A DNA stretch of 64,000 bases. It comes from HIMB11 sp965657135. Its GTDB lineage: Bacteria > Pseudomonadota > Alphaproteobacteria > Rhodobacterales > Rhodobacteraceae. The notes below the pieces were generated by a model that was not told where the DNA came from, searched no databases, and saw nothing but the letters and a program-made list of their open reading frames with translations. Both the position numbers and the translations under genes were made by a program. Shown here piece after piece: positions 35,248 to 42,572 of the stretch (position 1 is the first letter of the stretch; every line of letters starts with the position of its first letter). The DNA is taken from the NCBI GenBank assembly GCA_965657135.1, contig CBFHNF010000004.1, positions 1 to 64,000 on the forward strand, written 5' to 3'.

Positions 35248-35256
35248 TTATGCACA
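35248..35256 (+). promoter_or_regulatory. DnaA box TTATGCACA over the maf start codon
   Basis: Exact fit to TTATNCACA. The ATG of maf (35250-35252) is inside it, so DnaA bound here could block maf translation initiation DNA or transcription. Confidence 0.55.
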
Positions 35257-35855
35257 CCCATACTTCGCTGATACTTGCATCAGGTTCAGAAATTAGAAAG
35301 TCGCTATTATCCAATGCCGGTTTATCGTTTGACGTTGTCAAACCAATGGTGGATGAAGATGCGTTAAAATTAGCTTTATTGGCAGAAAATGCGTCACCGC
35401 GTGACATCGCAGATGGATTGGCCGAAATGAAAGCGGCAAGGATAGGCCAGAAACATCCTGGCTCTCTTGTGATTGGGTGTGACCAAGTGCTTGAATTAGA
35501 TAAACAAATTTTATCAAAACCTATCGATAAAGACGACGCAAAGTTGCAGCTAACTCATATGTCTGGTAAGCGTCACAGTTTGTTATCAGCTGCCGTCATT
35601 TACCATGAATTACAACCAATATGGCGCCACGTTGGGCAGGTGCGTTTATATATGCGGGCGTTGTCAGATAACTATATTGATCAATATGTAGAGCGAAACT
35701 GGCCAGAAATCAGTCACTGCGTTGGCGCCTATCAAATTGAAAGCGAAGGGGCCCGCTTGTTTTCACGAATTGAAGGCGACATATTCAATGTAATGGGGCT
35801 TCCCCTGTTAGAACTGTTAAATTATCTAACGCTAAGAGGAGACATCGACGGATGA
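35250..35855 (+). CDS. maf: Maf family nucleoside triphosphate pyrophosphatase
   Basis: Housecleaning enzyme hydrolysing non-canonical or pyrimidine nucleotides. The 201 residues start 'LILASGSEIRKSLLSNAGL', the Maf signature 'LASxSxxRxxLL' region. 'LVIGCDQVLEL' follows with the catalytic Asp, then 'SKPIDKDDAKLQLTHMSGK'. First gene of the maf-aroE-coaE-dnaQ operon that runs rightward from the presumed origin. It overlaps aroE by four bases. The ATG overlaps a DnaA-box-like sequence. Which nucleotides it prefers cannot be told from sequence alone. Confidence 0.92.
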   Translation: MHTHTSLILASGSEIRKSLLSNAGLSFDVVKPMVDEDALKLALLAENASPRDIADGLAEMKAARIGQKHPGSLVIGCDQVLELDKQILSKPIDKDDAKLQLTHMSGKRHSLLSAAVIYHELQPIWRHVGQVRLYMRALSDNYIDQYVERNWPEISHCVGAYQIESEGARLFSRIEGDIFNVMGLPLLELLNYLTLRGDIDG

Positions 35856-36679
35856 CACCAATTCCAGTCGTTGCAGTAATTGGTTATCCTATCCATCATT
35901 CGAAATCACCGAAAATGCATGGATATTGGTTAAATCAAACAGGGGTAGCAGGTTATTACGTTCCCTTGGAGGTTAAGCCGGAAAACTTAGAAACTACCCT
36001 GCGAAATATGCCTAAACTGGGCTTTCGAGGTGCAAACGTGACAATCCCCCACAAGGAACAAGTTCTCCATATTGCGGATTTCATAACAGATCGCGCTCAG
36101 CGCATTGGCGCGGCGAACACGTTATATTTCGATGGGGATGGTAAAATCCATGCGGATAACACAGACGGTTATGGATTCATTACGAATCTTAAAATTGGTG
36201 CACCAGATTGGAATGCAAAAACAAGTGTTCCATTGGTCATTGGTGCTGGCGGTGCATCTCGGGCAATTATTGATACCCTCCTAAGAGAAGGGGCACCAAA
36301 GCTATATTTAACCAACCGCACAAAAGACCGAGCTTCATTCCTAGCGGAAGAATTTGGACAATCGATTGAGGTTTTAGATTGGGAAGAAAAGAGTGGGATA
36401 TTGCCAAAAGTAAATACAGTTATCAACACAACGTCTCTTGGGATGAGTGGCAAAGGTACGCTGGATCTGGAATATGATAGATTAACATCGTCAATGACAG
36501 TCACCGACATTGTATATACGCCGCTGGAAACAGAGCTACTGAAAAATGCCAGAATACGAGGATGCACTTGTGTTGATGGATTGGGAATGTTGATTTATCA
36601 AGGCATCCCAGGTTTTCAAAAGTGGTTTAATGTTTTGCCAGCTGTATCTGATGACCTACGAAAGCTGTTATTAGCATGA
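35852..36679 (+). CDS. aroE: Shikimate 5-dehydrogenase
   Basis: Reduces 3-dehydroshikimate to shikimate with NADPH in aromatic amino acid synthesis. The 275 residues have the shikimate-binding 'GYPIHHSKSPKMHG', the catalytic Lys-Asp pair in 'VTIPHKEQ' and 'ADNTDGYGF', the nucleotide loop 'IGAGGASRAIID' and 'NRTKDRA' for NADP phosphate. ATGA overlaps with both maf and coaE mark a tightly coupled operon. Confidence 0.95.
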   Translation: MTPIPVVAVIGYPIHHSKSPKMHGYWLNQTGVAGYYVPLEVKPENLETTLRNMPKLGFRGANVTIPHKEQVLHIADFITDRAQRIGAANTLYFDGDGKIHADNTDGYGFITNLKIGAPDWNAKTSVPLVIGAGGASRAIIDTLLREGAPKLYLTNRTKDRASFLAEEFGQSIEVLDWEEKSGILPKVNTVINTTSLGMSGKGTLDLEYDRLTSSMTVTDIVYTPLETELLKNARIRGCTCVDGLGMLIYQGIPGFQKWFNVLPAVSDDLRKLLLA

Positions 36680-37269
36680 CGTTAAAGTTGGGCCTGACGG
36701 GATCAATTGGTATGGGAAAATCCACGACTGCAAAAATGTTTGCAGATTTTGGCATACCGGTGTGGGATGCAGATGCTGCTGTGCACCGACTTTACTCACG
36801 TGGCGGCGCCGCTGTTCCTGCAATAAAGCAAAAATTTCCCGCAGCAATTGTTGATGATGAAGTATCACGTCAAAAACTGAAGCAGCTCATTTCCGTTGAG
36901 CCGACAATTCTGAGTGAAATAGAAAAAATAGTTCATCCTCTTGTTGCATTGGATCGTCAAAAATTTATGGAGATTACGGATAGCGACATCGTAATCTTTG
37001 ATGTTCCTTTGCTTTTTGAAACTGGTGGCAATCGACATATGGACTTGGTTGCCTGCGTTAATGTTGATTTTGAAACTCAACGCGATCGGGTATTGCAGCG
37101 GGGAACAATGACACAAGAACAGTTCGAACAAATACGAAGTAAGCAGCACCCCAATGATTTGAAATGTCAACAATCCGACTTCATTATACAAACCGATAGT
37201 TTTGAGCATACAAGGGCACAAGTGGCTCATATCATTGATTTAATCAGGAAAGAGCACATCAATGCGTGA
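36676..37269 (+). CDS. coaE: Dephospho-CoA kinase
   Basis: Last step of coenzyme A synthesis. The 197 residues open with the P-loop 'LGLTGSIGMGKSTTAKMFAD'. They continue with 'VWDADAAVHRLYSRGGAAV', 'EKIVHPLV' and 'VIFDVPLLFETGG', all CoaE hallmarks. It overlaps aroE by four bases and dnaQ by eight, and its order in the operon is the usual one in Rhodobacterales. Confidence 0.95.
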   Translation: MTLKLGLTGSIGMGKSTTAKMFADFGIPVWDADAAVHRLYSRGGAAVPAIKQKFPAAIVDDEVSRQKLKQLISVEPTILSEIEKIVHPLVALDRQKFMEITDSDIVIFDVPLLFETGGNRHMDLVACVNVDFETQRDRVLQRGTMTQEQFEQIRSKQHPNDLKCQQSDFIIQTDSFEHTRAQVAHIIDLIRKEHINA

Positions 37270-37966
37270 AATAGTAATGGATACTGAAACCACTGGTTTC
37301 GACCCAGAAAGTGGGGATAGAATTGTGGAAATTGGTGCCGTCGAATTAAACAATCACGTACCGACTGGAAATGTCTACCATCAGTATATTAACCCAGAAC
37401 GCAGTATGCCGAATGATGCCTTTCAAGTCCACGGTCTAGGCGATGACTTTTTGCAAGACAAACCAATCTTTTCAAAAATAGCTCAAGATTTTTTAGATTT
37501 CATTGGCGATGCAAAATTGGTGATCCACAATGCATCTTTTGACATGAAATTTTTGAATGCAGAACTTAAGTGGATCGGAAAGCCCCCTCTTCCGTGGAGC
37601 CAAGCGATAGATACACTGGCAATAGCACGCAAGAAATTCCCAGGATCACCCGCATCATTGGATGCATTATGTCGCCGTTTCAATATTGATAATTCATCTC
37701 GTAGTTTGCACGGGGCGCTTCTGGATTCTGAAATATTAGCAGAAGTTTATCTTGAACTTATTGGTGGTAAACAACCCGACTTTGCCCTTGATTCGAACCT
37801 AACAAAGAACCAGACAGTTCACTCAAATAGCAGTGAAGAAAATTGGACACCTGCTCCGCGGGCTAAATCATTGCCTCAACGTTTAACAGAAAAAGAAAAG
37901 GCGGCCCATGCCGCCTTTGTCGATAATCTTGGTGAGAAATCTATTTGGTCCAAGTGGAATAGTTAG
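37262..37966 (+). CDS. dnaQ: DNA polymerase III epsilon subunit (3'-5' proofreading exonuclease)
   Basis: Proofreading exonuclease of the replicative polymerase. Motif Exo I 'MDTETTGFDPESGDRIVEIGAVE', Exo II 'LVIHNASFDMKFLN' and Exo III 'LHGALLDSEILAEVYLEL' are all present in the 234 residues. A C-terminal tail would bind the alpha subunit. The last codons (K-A-A-H-A-A-F) form a perfect stem-loop that reads as a terminator for the convergent secB gene on the other strand. Only one base separates the two stops. Confidence 0.94.
   Translation: MREIVMDTETTGFDPESGDRIVEIGAVELNNHVPTGNVYHQYINPERSMPNDAFQVHGLGDDFLQDKPIFSKIAQDFLDFIGDAKLVIHNASFDMKFLNAELKWIGKPPLPWSQAIDTLAIARKKFPGSPASLDALCRRFNIDNSSRSLHGALLDSEILAEVYLELIGGKQPDFALDSNLTKNQTVHSNSSEENWTPAPRAKSLPQRLTEKEKAAHAAFVDNLGEKSIWSKWNS
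37890..37918 (-). terminator. Terminator for secB embedded in dnaQ coding sequence
   Basis: On the minus strand AAAGGCGGC, loop ATGG, GCCGCCTTT then TCTTTTTC: a nine-base-pair perfect stem with a T-rich tail, about 50-80 bases past the secB stop. The plus-strand side has only TTTGTCG, so it works best leftward. Confidence 0.6.
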
Positions 37967-37967
37967 A

Positions 37968-38447
37968 TTAATTCATAGATTCTGCTGGTTGTTCCGCTTG
38001 CCGGCGTTCTAGTTCCTGGCGATAAAGTTGAAGAAAATCAATTGTTTCCATGTTCAAAGGCGGGAAACCACCATCGCGGGTAATATCACTCACAATGCGA
38101 CGTAAGAACGGAAACAACATCCGAGGACATTCTATCAATAGGAACGGATGTAATTGTTCGTCTGGCACACCAGTCACTAAGAAGAGGCCAGCGTATTCAA
38201 GCTCCAACAAGAATAAGTTCTCGGTCGTTCCTTTATTTACGGAGTTAACCTTCAGTTTAATTACAATTTCAAACTGATTTTCAACAGAGCGCTTTTTTGC
38301 ATCGATATTAACCTGAATCTGTACATCTGGTGTTACTTCGCCAGTTGCACCCTTTTGTGAAAGGATGTTTTCAAAAGACATATCACGAATATATTGTGCA
38401 AGAATTTTCATTCCTGGTTGTACGGGCTGTTGCGCTTCTTCTGCCAT
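37968..38447 (-). CDS. secB: Protein-export chaperone SecB
   Basis: Homotetrameric chaperone holding preproteins unfolded for SecA. The 159 residues show 'ILAQYIRDMSFENILSQKG', 'VNIDAKKRSVENQFEIVIKL', 'LELEYAGLFLVTGVPDEQLH' and 'CPRMLFPFLRRIVSDITRDGGFPPLN', the conserved SecB core. The C-terminus is the short acidic/polar tail that contacts SecA. It is next to dnaQ, a common arrangement in alphaproteobacteria. Confidence 0.96.
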   Translation of the reverse strand: MAEEAQQPVQPGMKILAQYIRDMSFENILSQKGATGEVTPDVQIQVNIDAKKRSVENQFEIVIKLKVNSVNKGTTENLFLLELEYAGLFLVTGVPDEQLHPFLLIECPRMLFPFLRRIVSDITRDGGFPPLNMETIDFLQLYRQELERRQAEQPAESMN

Positions 38448-38502
38448 CGGTGGCCTCCTAAAAATAAATCTTGGTGTTACCTAACATCATACTTTATCCG
38501 CC

Positions 38503-38970
38503 TCAATCCTTGGGTTTGGTCTGATTTGCCCAAGGTGAATTTTCTGGATGCTCAACGGGCTTATATTCTCCTTCAAAAACATTGCTTTCAGCGGAATAGG
38601 GTTGATTGAAACCTGTTTTATGGACAAACAAACTATTCTTAACTTTACTAAAAACATAGGATCTTGCGCGGGGAACAAGCAAAAGAAAGCCGATTAGGTC
38701 AGTAAAAAAACCAGGTGTCAGCAACAGTGCGCCAGAAAATATAATCATTGCTCCATGTGCAAGTGGCTCCGTCGGATCATTTAGGACTCGAAATTGTGAT
38801 TGCAGCTGCTTTAAAACGGATAATCCCTGCTCTCTGACCAAATAAGTTCCAACAATCGCGGTAACAACGACAATCAAAAGCGTTGGAAATAGCCCAAGAA
38901 TGCCACCAATTTGAATGAATAGGGCGATTTCGATTATTGGAACGGCAATAAACGCGATCAATAACCACAT
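38503..38970 (-). CDS. fxsA: FxsA family membrane protein
   Basis: A 155-residue inner membrane protein of the FxsA family; E. coli FxsA overproduction relieves F exclusion of phage T7, but its normal role is unknown. It starts 'MWLLIAFIAVPIIEIALFIQIGG' with the conserved P-x-x-E in the first membrane helix. 'VVTAIVGTYLVREQGLSVL' and 'GALLLTPGFFTDLIGFLLLVP' follow. GGAG lies eight bases before the ATG at 38970, so the longer 12-codon extension is rejected. Divergent from the Tim44-like gene. Confidence 0.88.
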   Translation of the reverse strand: MWLLIAFIAVPIIEIALFIQIGGILGLFPTLLIVVVTAIVGTYLVREQGLSVLKQLQSQFRVLNDPTEPLAHGAMIIFSGALLLTPGFFTDLIGFLLLVPRARSYVFSKVKNSLFVHKTGFNQPYSAESNVFEGEYKPVEHPENSPWANQTKPKD

Positions 38971-39069
38971 ATTTTTAACTCCATTGCGTTGCGTTAGTGG
39001 ACTCATCCGACATTGTTACCTACATAAGGACTTACATAACAAATTTCTAGAAAGCTAAAGAGGCAACTA

Positions 39070-39723
39070 ATGAGCCCTGCGATTATTGAACTTTTGGTAC
39101 TGGCTGGAATTGCAATTTTTCTGATCATGCGCCTGCGCAATGTTTTGGGGACACGAGAGGGTTTTGAAAAACCGCCATTGCAAGAAAAACCGATACCAGA
39201 GCGTCCTAATTTAAAGGTAATCGAGGGCGGTGAAGATGCCGATATTCTTGATAACGTCGAAAAGGGAAGCCGAGCAGCCGAAGCACTGGCGTTGATGAAG
39301 AACAGTGATGATACTTTCACAGTCAATGATTTTTTGGCTGGTTCAAAATATGCCTATGAAATGATTTTGATGGCATTTGAGAACGGGAATATTGATGAGG
39401 TCCGCGATTTCATATCCGAGGAAATAGAAGATGTATTTGACCAAGTCATAGAAGACCGAAAATCCAAAGGATTGGTTATTAAGGCCGAATATATGGGTAC
39501 ACGTGAGACACGACTAACCGACGCAACTTACGATTCAGATTCGGGTTGGGCGGAAATTTCTGTTTCGTTCACGGCAGAGATGACATCAGTGGTATTGGAC
39601 GGTGACGGAAATGTCATCGAGGGTGATAAAAAACAAGTCAAACGACAAAAAGATGTATGGACGTTTGCGCGCGATATGTCCTCTAATGACCCAAACTGGC
39701 AACTGGTCGCAACAAGTGAATGA
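39070..39723 (+). CDS. Tim44-like domain protein (TimA-like)
   Basis: A 217-residue protein with one N-terminal membrane anchor ('IIELLVLAGIAIFLIMRL') and a Tim44-like domain from about residue 75 to the end ('FLAGSKYAYEMILMAFENG', 'GWAEISVSFTAEMTSVVLDG', 'WTFARDMSSNDPNWQLVATS'). The last motif is the usual ending of this family. The Caulobacter relative TimA and mitochondrial Tim44 suggest a membrane-tethering role in transport. It overlaps mltA as ATGA. Confidence 0.88.
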   Translation: MSPAIIELLVLAGIAIFLIMRLRNVLGTREGFEKPPLQEKPIPERPNLKVIEGGEDADILDNVEKGSRAAEALALMKNSDDTFTVNDFLAGSKYAYEMILMAFENGNIDEVRDFISEEIEDVFDQVIEDRKSKGLVIKAEYMGTRETRLTDATYDSDSGWAEISVSFTAEMTSVVLDGDGNVIEGDKKQVKRQKDVWTFARDMSSNDPNWQLVATSE

Positions 39724-40745
39724 TGCGAACGCTCACACATCTTCTGATAATTGCCTTGGCATGGGGGTCGAACCTCTATGCCGATGTCAAAGTCAGTGTG
39801 TTGGAGTTTGGGAATTTATCTGGCTGGAATAATGATGCAAAATCAGATGCATTGTTCGCTTTTTTGGAAACGTGTCCCGATTTAAAGTCCGATGATTGGA
39901 GGGCCATTTGCGCAGTTGGTCAGCATACAAATGACGCGGACACATTTTTCGAAGCTTTTTTTAAACCGATAAAAATTGAAACAGATGTGCCTAGTTTGTT
40001 GACGGGGTATTTCGAACCGGAACTAATGGCGTCTCGCACAAAGACTGGACGCTTTACCTATCCAATTTACAAAAAACCGCCAGAACTTCCAAAAGAAGGC
40101 TCATGGTTAACACGCGCAGAGATCGAAAACTCAAAGACGTTGGAAAATCGTGGTCTAGAGATCGCGTGGCTTGATGATCTGGTCGATTTATTTTTTCTTC
40201 AGGTCCAGGGCTCTGGTCGACTACTTTTGGACGATGGTTCAATAATTCGCGTGGGATACTCTGCAAAAAATGGTCACAGTTATCGCTCTATTGGTAAAGA
40301 GTTGGTGGCAAGAGGCATTTATAAGGATTACCAAGTTTCTGCAGCAGTGATTAGAAATTGGGTTAGACGAAATCCAGTGGATGGAAAAAAGCTGCTGCAA
40401 CATAACGATTCATATGTGTTTTTTCGCGAGATTTCGGATATCCCTGACCATCGTGGACCCAAAGGTGCGATGAATAGATCCCTTTTTCCGATGCGTAGCA
40501 TCGCAGTTGATCCAAAATACATTCCTCTGGGAGCACCTGTTTGGATGATTTTGGATGGTGATAATCCAGAAAAACGGTTGATGGTAGCGCAGGATACTGG
40601 ATCAGTTATCAAAGGTGCACAGCGCGCTGACATATTTGTAGGAAGTGGTGTCGAGGCTGGCAAGAAAGCAGGGGTGATCAAAAATACCGGAGCACTGTAT
40701 GTCCTGTTGCCGATTAAGCGCGCGCTAGCACTAAGCGGTGGTTAA
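39720..40745 (+). CDS. mltA: Membrane-bound lytic murein transglycosylase A
   Basis: Cleaves peptidoglycan between MurNAc and GlcNAc with 1,6-anhydro product. The 341 residues start with a signal peptide ('LTHLLIIALAWGSNLYADV') without an obvious lipobox Cys. 'LTGYFEPELMASR' opens the MltA domain, 'DLFFLQVQGSGRLLLDDGS' lies in the middle, and the 3D domain is 'LMVAQDTGSVIKGAQRADIFVGSG' with the catalytic Asp region. It is coupled to the Tim44-like gene upstream and the Smr gene four bases downstream. Confidence 0.93.
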   Translation: MMRTLTHLLIIALAWGSNLYADVKVSVLEFGNLSGWNNDAKSDALFAFLETCPDLKSDDWRAICAVGQHTNDADTFFEAFFKPIKIETDVPSLLTGYFEPELMASRTKTGRFTYPIYKKPPELPKEGSWLTRAEIENSKTLENRGLEIAWLDDLVDLFFLQVQGSGRLLLDDGSIIRVGYSAKNGHSYRSIGKELVARGIYKDYQVSAAVIRNWVRRNPVDGKKLLQHNDSYVFFREISDIPDHRGPKGAMNRSLFPMRSIAVDPKYIPLGAPVWMILDGDNPEKRLMVAQDTGSVIKGAQRADIFVGSGVEAGKKAGVIKNTGALYVLLPIKRALALSGG

Positions 40746-40748
40746 ACC

Positions 40749-41330
40749 ATGCCTCGAAGAAAACTAAAATCAGATGAAATGGAACTTTGGGAAAAAGTTG
40801 CAAAATCTGCAAAGCCATTAAAGTTGCCTCAAAAAGAAGATTCATTTCAAACGCCGAAGGTGAATGCGCCTAACAAAACGAGCGAACGTTTTGAATTCGA
40901 TGCCTTTAATATTGGGGAGAAAGCTAAAACGACTGTTCGTAAAAATGACTTAAAACCCAGCATAACAACAGCACTTGAAAATGCGCCCGTTCAAATGGAT
41001 TACAAGTCATTCAAAAAAATGAAACGCGGGAAAACTGATCCTGAGGCCACTTTTGATTTACATGGAATGACTGTAGCACAAGCCCACGCATCGTTGGTGC
41101 ATTTTTTGATGACATCGTATGCGCGCAATCTACGCTTGGTATTGGTTATTACTGGTAAAGGTAAATTTCAAAAAGATACGGGGCCAATCCCAAGACAAGT
41201 CGGAATTTTACGTCACCAAGTTCCCCAATGGTTGCGTATGCCACCGTTGCACGACAAGATTCTGCAGGTGAGTGAAGCCCATGGCAAACATGGCGGGAGT
41301 GGCGCTTACTACGTCTATTTGCGCAAATAG
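40749..41330 (+). CDS. Smr/MutS2-type domain protein
   Basis: A 193-residue protein with a low-complexity, Lys-rich N-terminal half (about 1-95) and a C-terminal Smr domain. That domain has 'TFDLHGMTVAQAHASLVHFL' (the DLHG motif), 'VLVITGKGKFQ' (TGxG), and 'VSEAHGKHGGSGAYYVYLRK'. Smr domains are nucleases or nucleic-acid-binding modules; stand-alone members such as this are uncharacterised in detail. It follows mltA by three bases. Confidence 0.88.
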   Translation: MPRRKLKSDEMELWEKVAKSAKPLKLPQKEDSFQTPKVNAPNKTSERFEFDAFNIGEKAKTTVRKNDLKPSITTALENAPVQMDYKSFKKMKRGKTDPEATFDLHGMTVAQAHASLVHFLMTSYARNLRLVLVITGKGKFQKDTGPIPRQVGILRHQVPQWLRMPPLHDKILQVSEAHGKHGGSGAYYVYLRK

Positions 41331-41524
41331 CAGCATCATCAAGTCATAGTTTTGTAAAAGAAACGATCTTGCTGACCTGAGACTAATCTAAATAGGGGCT
41401 AGACATGTGCTCTCAATTTTAGAACACTCGTGCTCTTAAGCTTAACGATAAACGTTTCGTTGGTGGCATGTATCAACGATTGCAGCGCCCCATTGATTTT
41501 TTGTTCAAAACACGGAGGAATAAA

Positions 41525-42037
41525 TTGCAACTTTCTGATTCTAAACTGATTGCAGCTGATCGAAGCGAAGTCTGGCAGGCTTTGTTATCTGCAGAAGTCC
41601 TGCAGCAATGTGTACCTGGATGCAAAGAAATGAACGGAAGCCCAGAAGAAGGGTTTGAAGCGACCGTTGTCCAAAAGGTTGGGCCAGTAAAGGCAACATT
41701 CAAAGGTGCTGTAACTCTTAGTGATATTGTTGAGGGTGAAAGCCTAACTTTATCTGGAGAGGGCAAGGGTGGCGCAGCGGGCTTTGCCAAAGGAGGCGCA
41801 AAAGTTAGCTTGACGGATGAAGAAGGCGGCACATTGTTATCTTACGACGTTGAGGCCAAAGTTGGCGGTAAACTTGCGCAGCTGGGAAGTCGCATAATTG
41901 ATGGGTTCGCCAAGAAGATGGCAGATCAATTTTTTGAAGAATTCAGGAGTGTTGTCCAAGGACCATCTGATGTCACTGACGGTTCTGAAGAAGGCGAAAA
42001 GAAAAAAGGTTGGTTGGGGCGTCTTGTCTCAAACTAA
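41525..42037 (+). CDS. SRPBCC family protein, CoxG-like
   Basis: A 170-residue single SRPBCC/START-like fold protein of the CO dehydrogenase subunit G type. 'ADRSEVWQALLSAEVLQQCVPGC', 'FEATVVQKVGPVKATFKG' and 'YDVEAKVGGKLAQLGSRIIDGFAKKMADQFF' match CoxG. In Oligotropha, CoxG anchors CO dehydrogenase at the membrane; here there is no obvious membrane segment. The start is TTG at 41525, supported by GGAGGAATAAA directly upstream. It is the first gene of the SLM operon and is presumably needed for that enzyme. Confidence 0.85.
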   Translation: MQLSDSKLIAADRSEVWQALLSAEVLQQCVPGCKEMNGSPEEGFEATVVQKVGPVKATFKGAVTLSDIVEGESLTLSGEGKGGAAGFAKGGAKVSLTDEEGGTLLSYDVEAKVGGKLAQLGSRIIDGFAKKMADQFFEEFRSVVQGPSDVTDGSEEGEKKKGWLGRLVSN

Positions 42038-42064
42038 AATTAGATCTCACTAGGGAGGAAAGAG

Positions 42065-42550
42065 ATGACAAATATTACCATGACAGTTAACGGAAAACCC
42101 GTTTCTGGCGAGGTTGAGGGGCGAACACTGCTCGTTGATTTTCTTAGAAACGATTTGCGTTTAACCGGGACACATGTTGGATGCGACACAAGCCAATGTG
42201 GCGCATGTACTGTTCACGTGGATGGCATCGCGATTAAATCATGTACGATGCTGGCCGCAGAAGCAGACGGCGCGGATGTTTCAACAATTGAAGGTCAGGC
42301 GAATGCAGATGGTTCGTTAAATGCGATCCAGGCAGCGTTCCAAGAGCACCACGGTCTGCAGTGCGGATTTTGTACACCTGGAATGGTGATGGCGGCGGCA
42401 GACCTATTGAAGAAGAATGCAAAGCCAACAGAAGCCGAGGTTCGTCACCACCTGGAAGGCAACATTTGTCGCTGTACAGGGTATCATAACATCGTCAAAG
42501 CAATAATGGCTGCATCTGGACAGGATGTTAGCCAATTGGCTGCTGAATAA
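42065..42550 (+). CDS. coxS: Molybdenum hydroxylase [2Fe-2S] small subunit (CoxS-like)
   Basis: Iron-sulfur subunit of a xanthine-oxidase-family hydroxylase. The 161 residues hold the plant-ferredoxin-type cluster motif 'GCDTSQCGACTVHVDG' with a further Cys in 'KSCTML'. The second cluster is in the helical domain 'LQCGFCTPGMVMAA' and 'LEGNICRCTGYHNIV'. GGGAGGAAAGAG lies just before the ATG, a very strong ribosome site shared by the next genes. Electrons would pass from the Mo site through these clusters to the FAD subunit. Confidence 0.92.
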   Translation: MTNITMTVNGKPVSGEVEGRTLLVDFLRNDLRLTGTHVGCDTSQCGACTVHVDGIAIKSCTMLAAEADGADVSTIEGQANADGSLNAIQAAFQEHHGLQCGFCTPGMVMAAADLLKKNAKPTEAEVRHHLEGNICRCTGYHNIVKAIMAASGQDVSQLAAE

Positions 42551-42572
42551 AAAATAATATTGGGAGGAAAGA

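Larger units (their letters stand above)
34906..35256. other. Presumed chromosomal replication origin (oriC)
   Basis: A 344-base gap, the most AT-rich stretch of the window, between hemJ (leftward) and maf (rightward). DnaA-box-like nonamers are TAATCCACA (minus strand, 34962-34970), TTATACACA (34987-34995), AAATCCACA (35126-35134, weaker), TTGTACACA (35174-35182) and TTATGCACA (35248-35256, overlapping the maf start). TTATNCACA is the consensus. An AT-only-like tract at about 34996-35050 could be the unwinding element. Genes on both sides run outward, and parS/parAB are within 8 kb. Placement is from these signs and recalled Rhodobacterales gene order; dnaA is not adjacent. Confidence 0.75.

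Noticed and set aside
39756..39785. tRNA T-arm-like sequence (GGGTCGAACC) on the minus strand
   Set aside because: It lies inside the mltA signal-peptide codons, with no acceptor, D-arm or anticodon structure around it.
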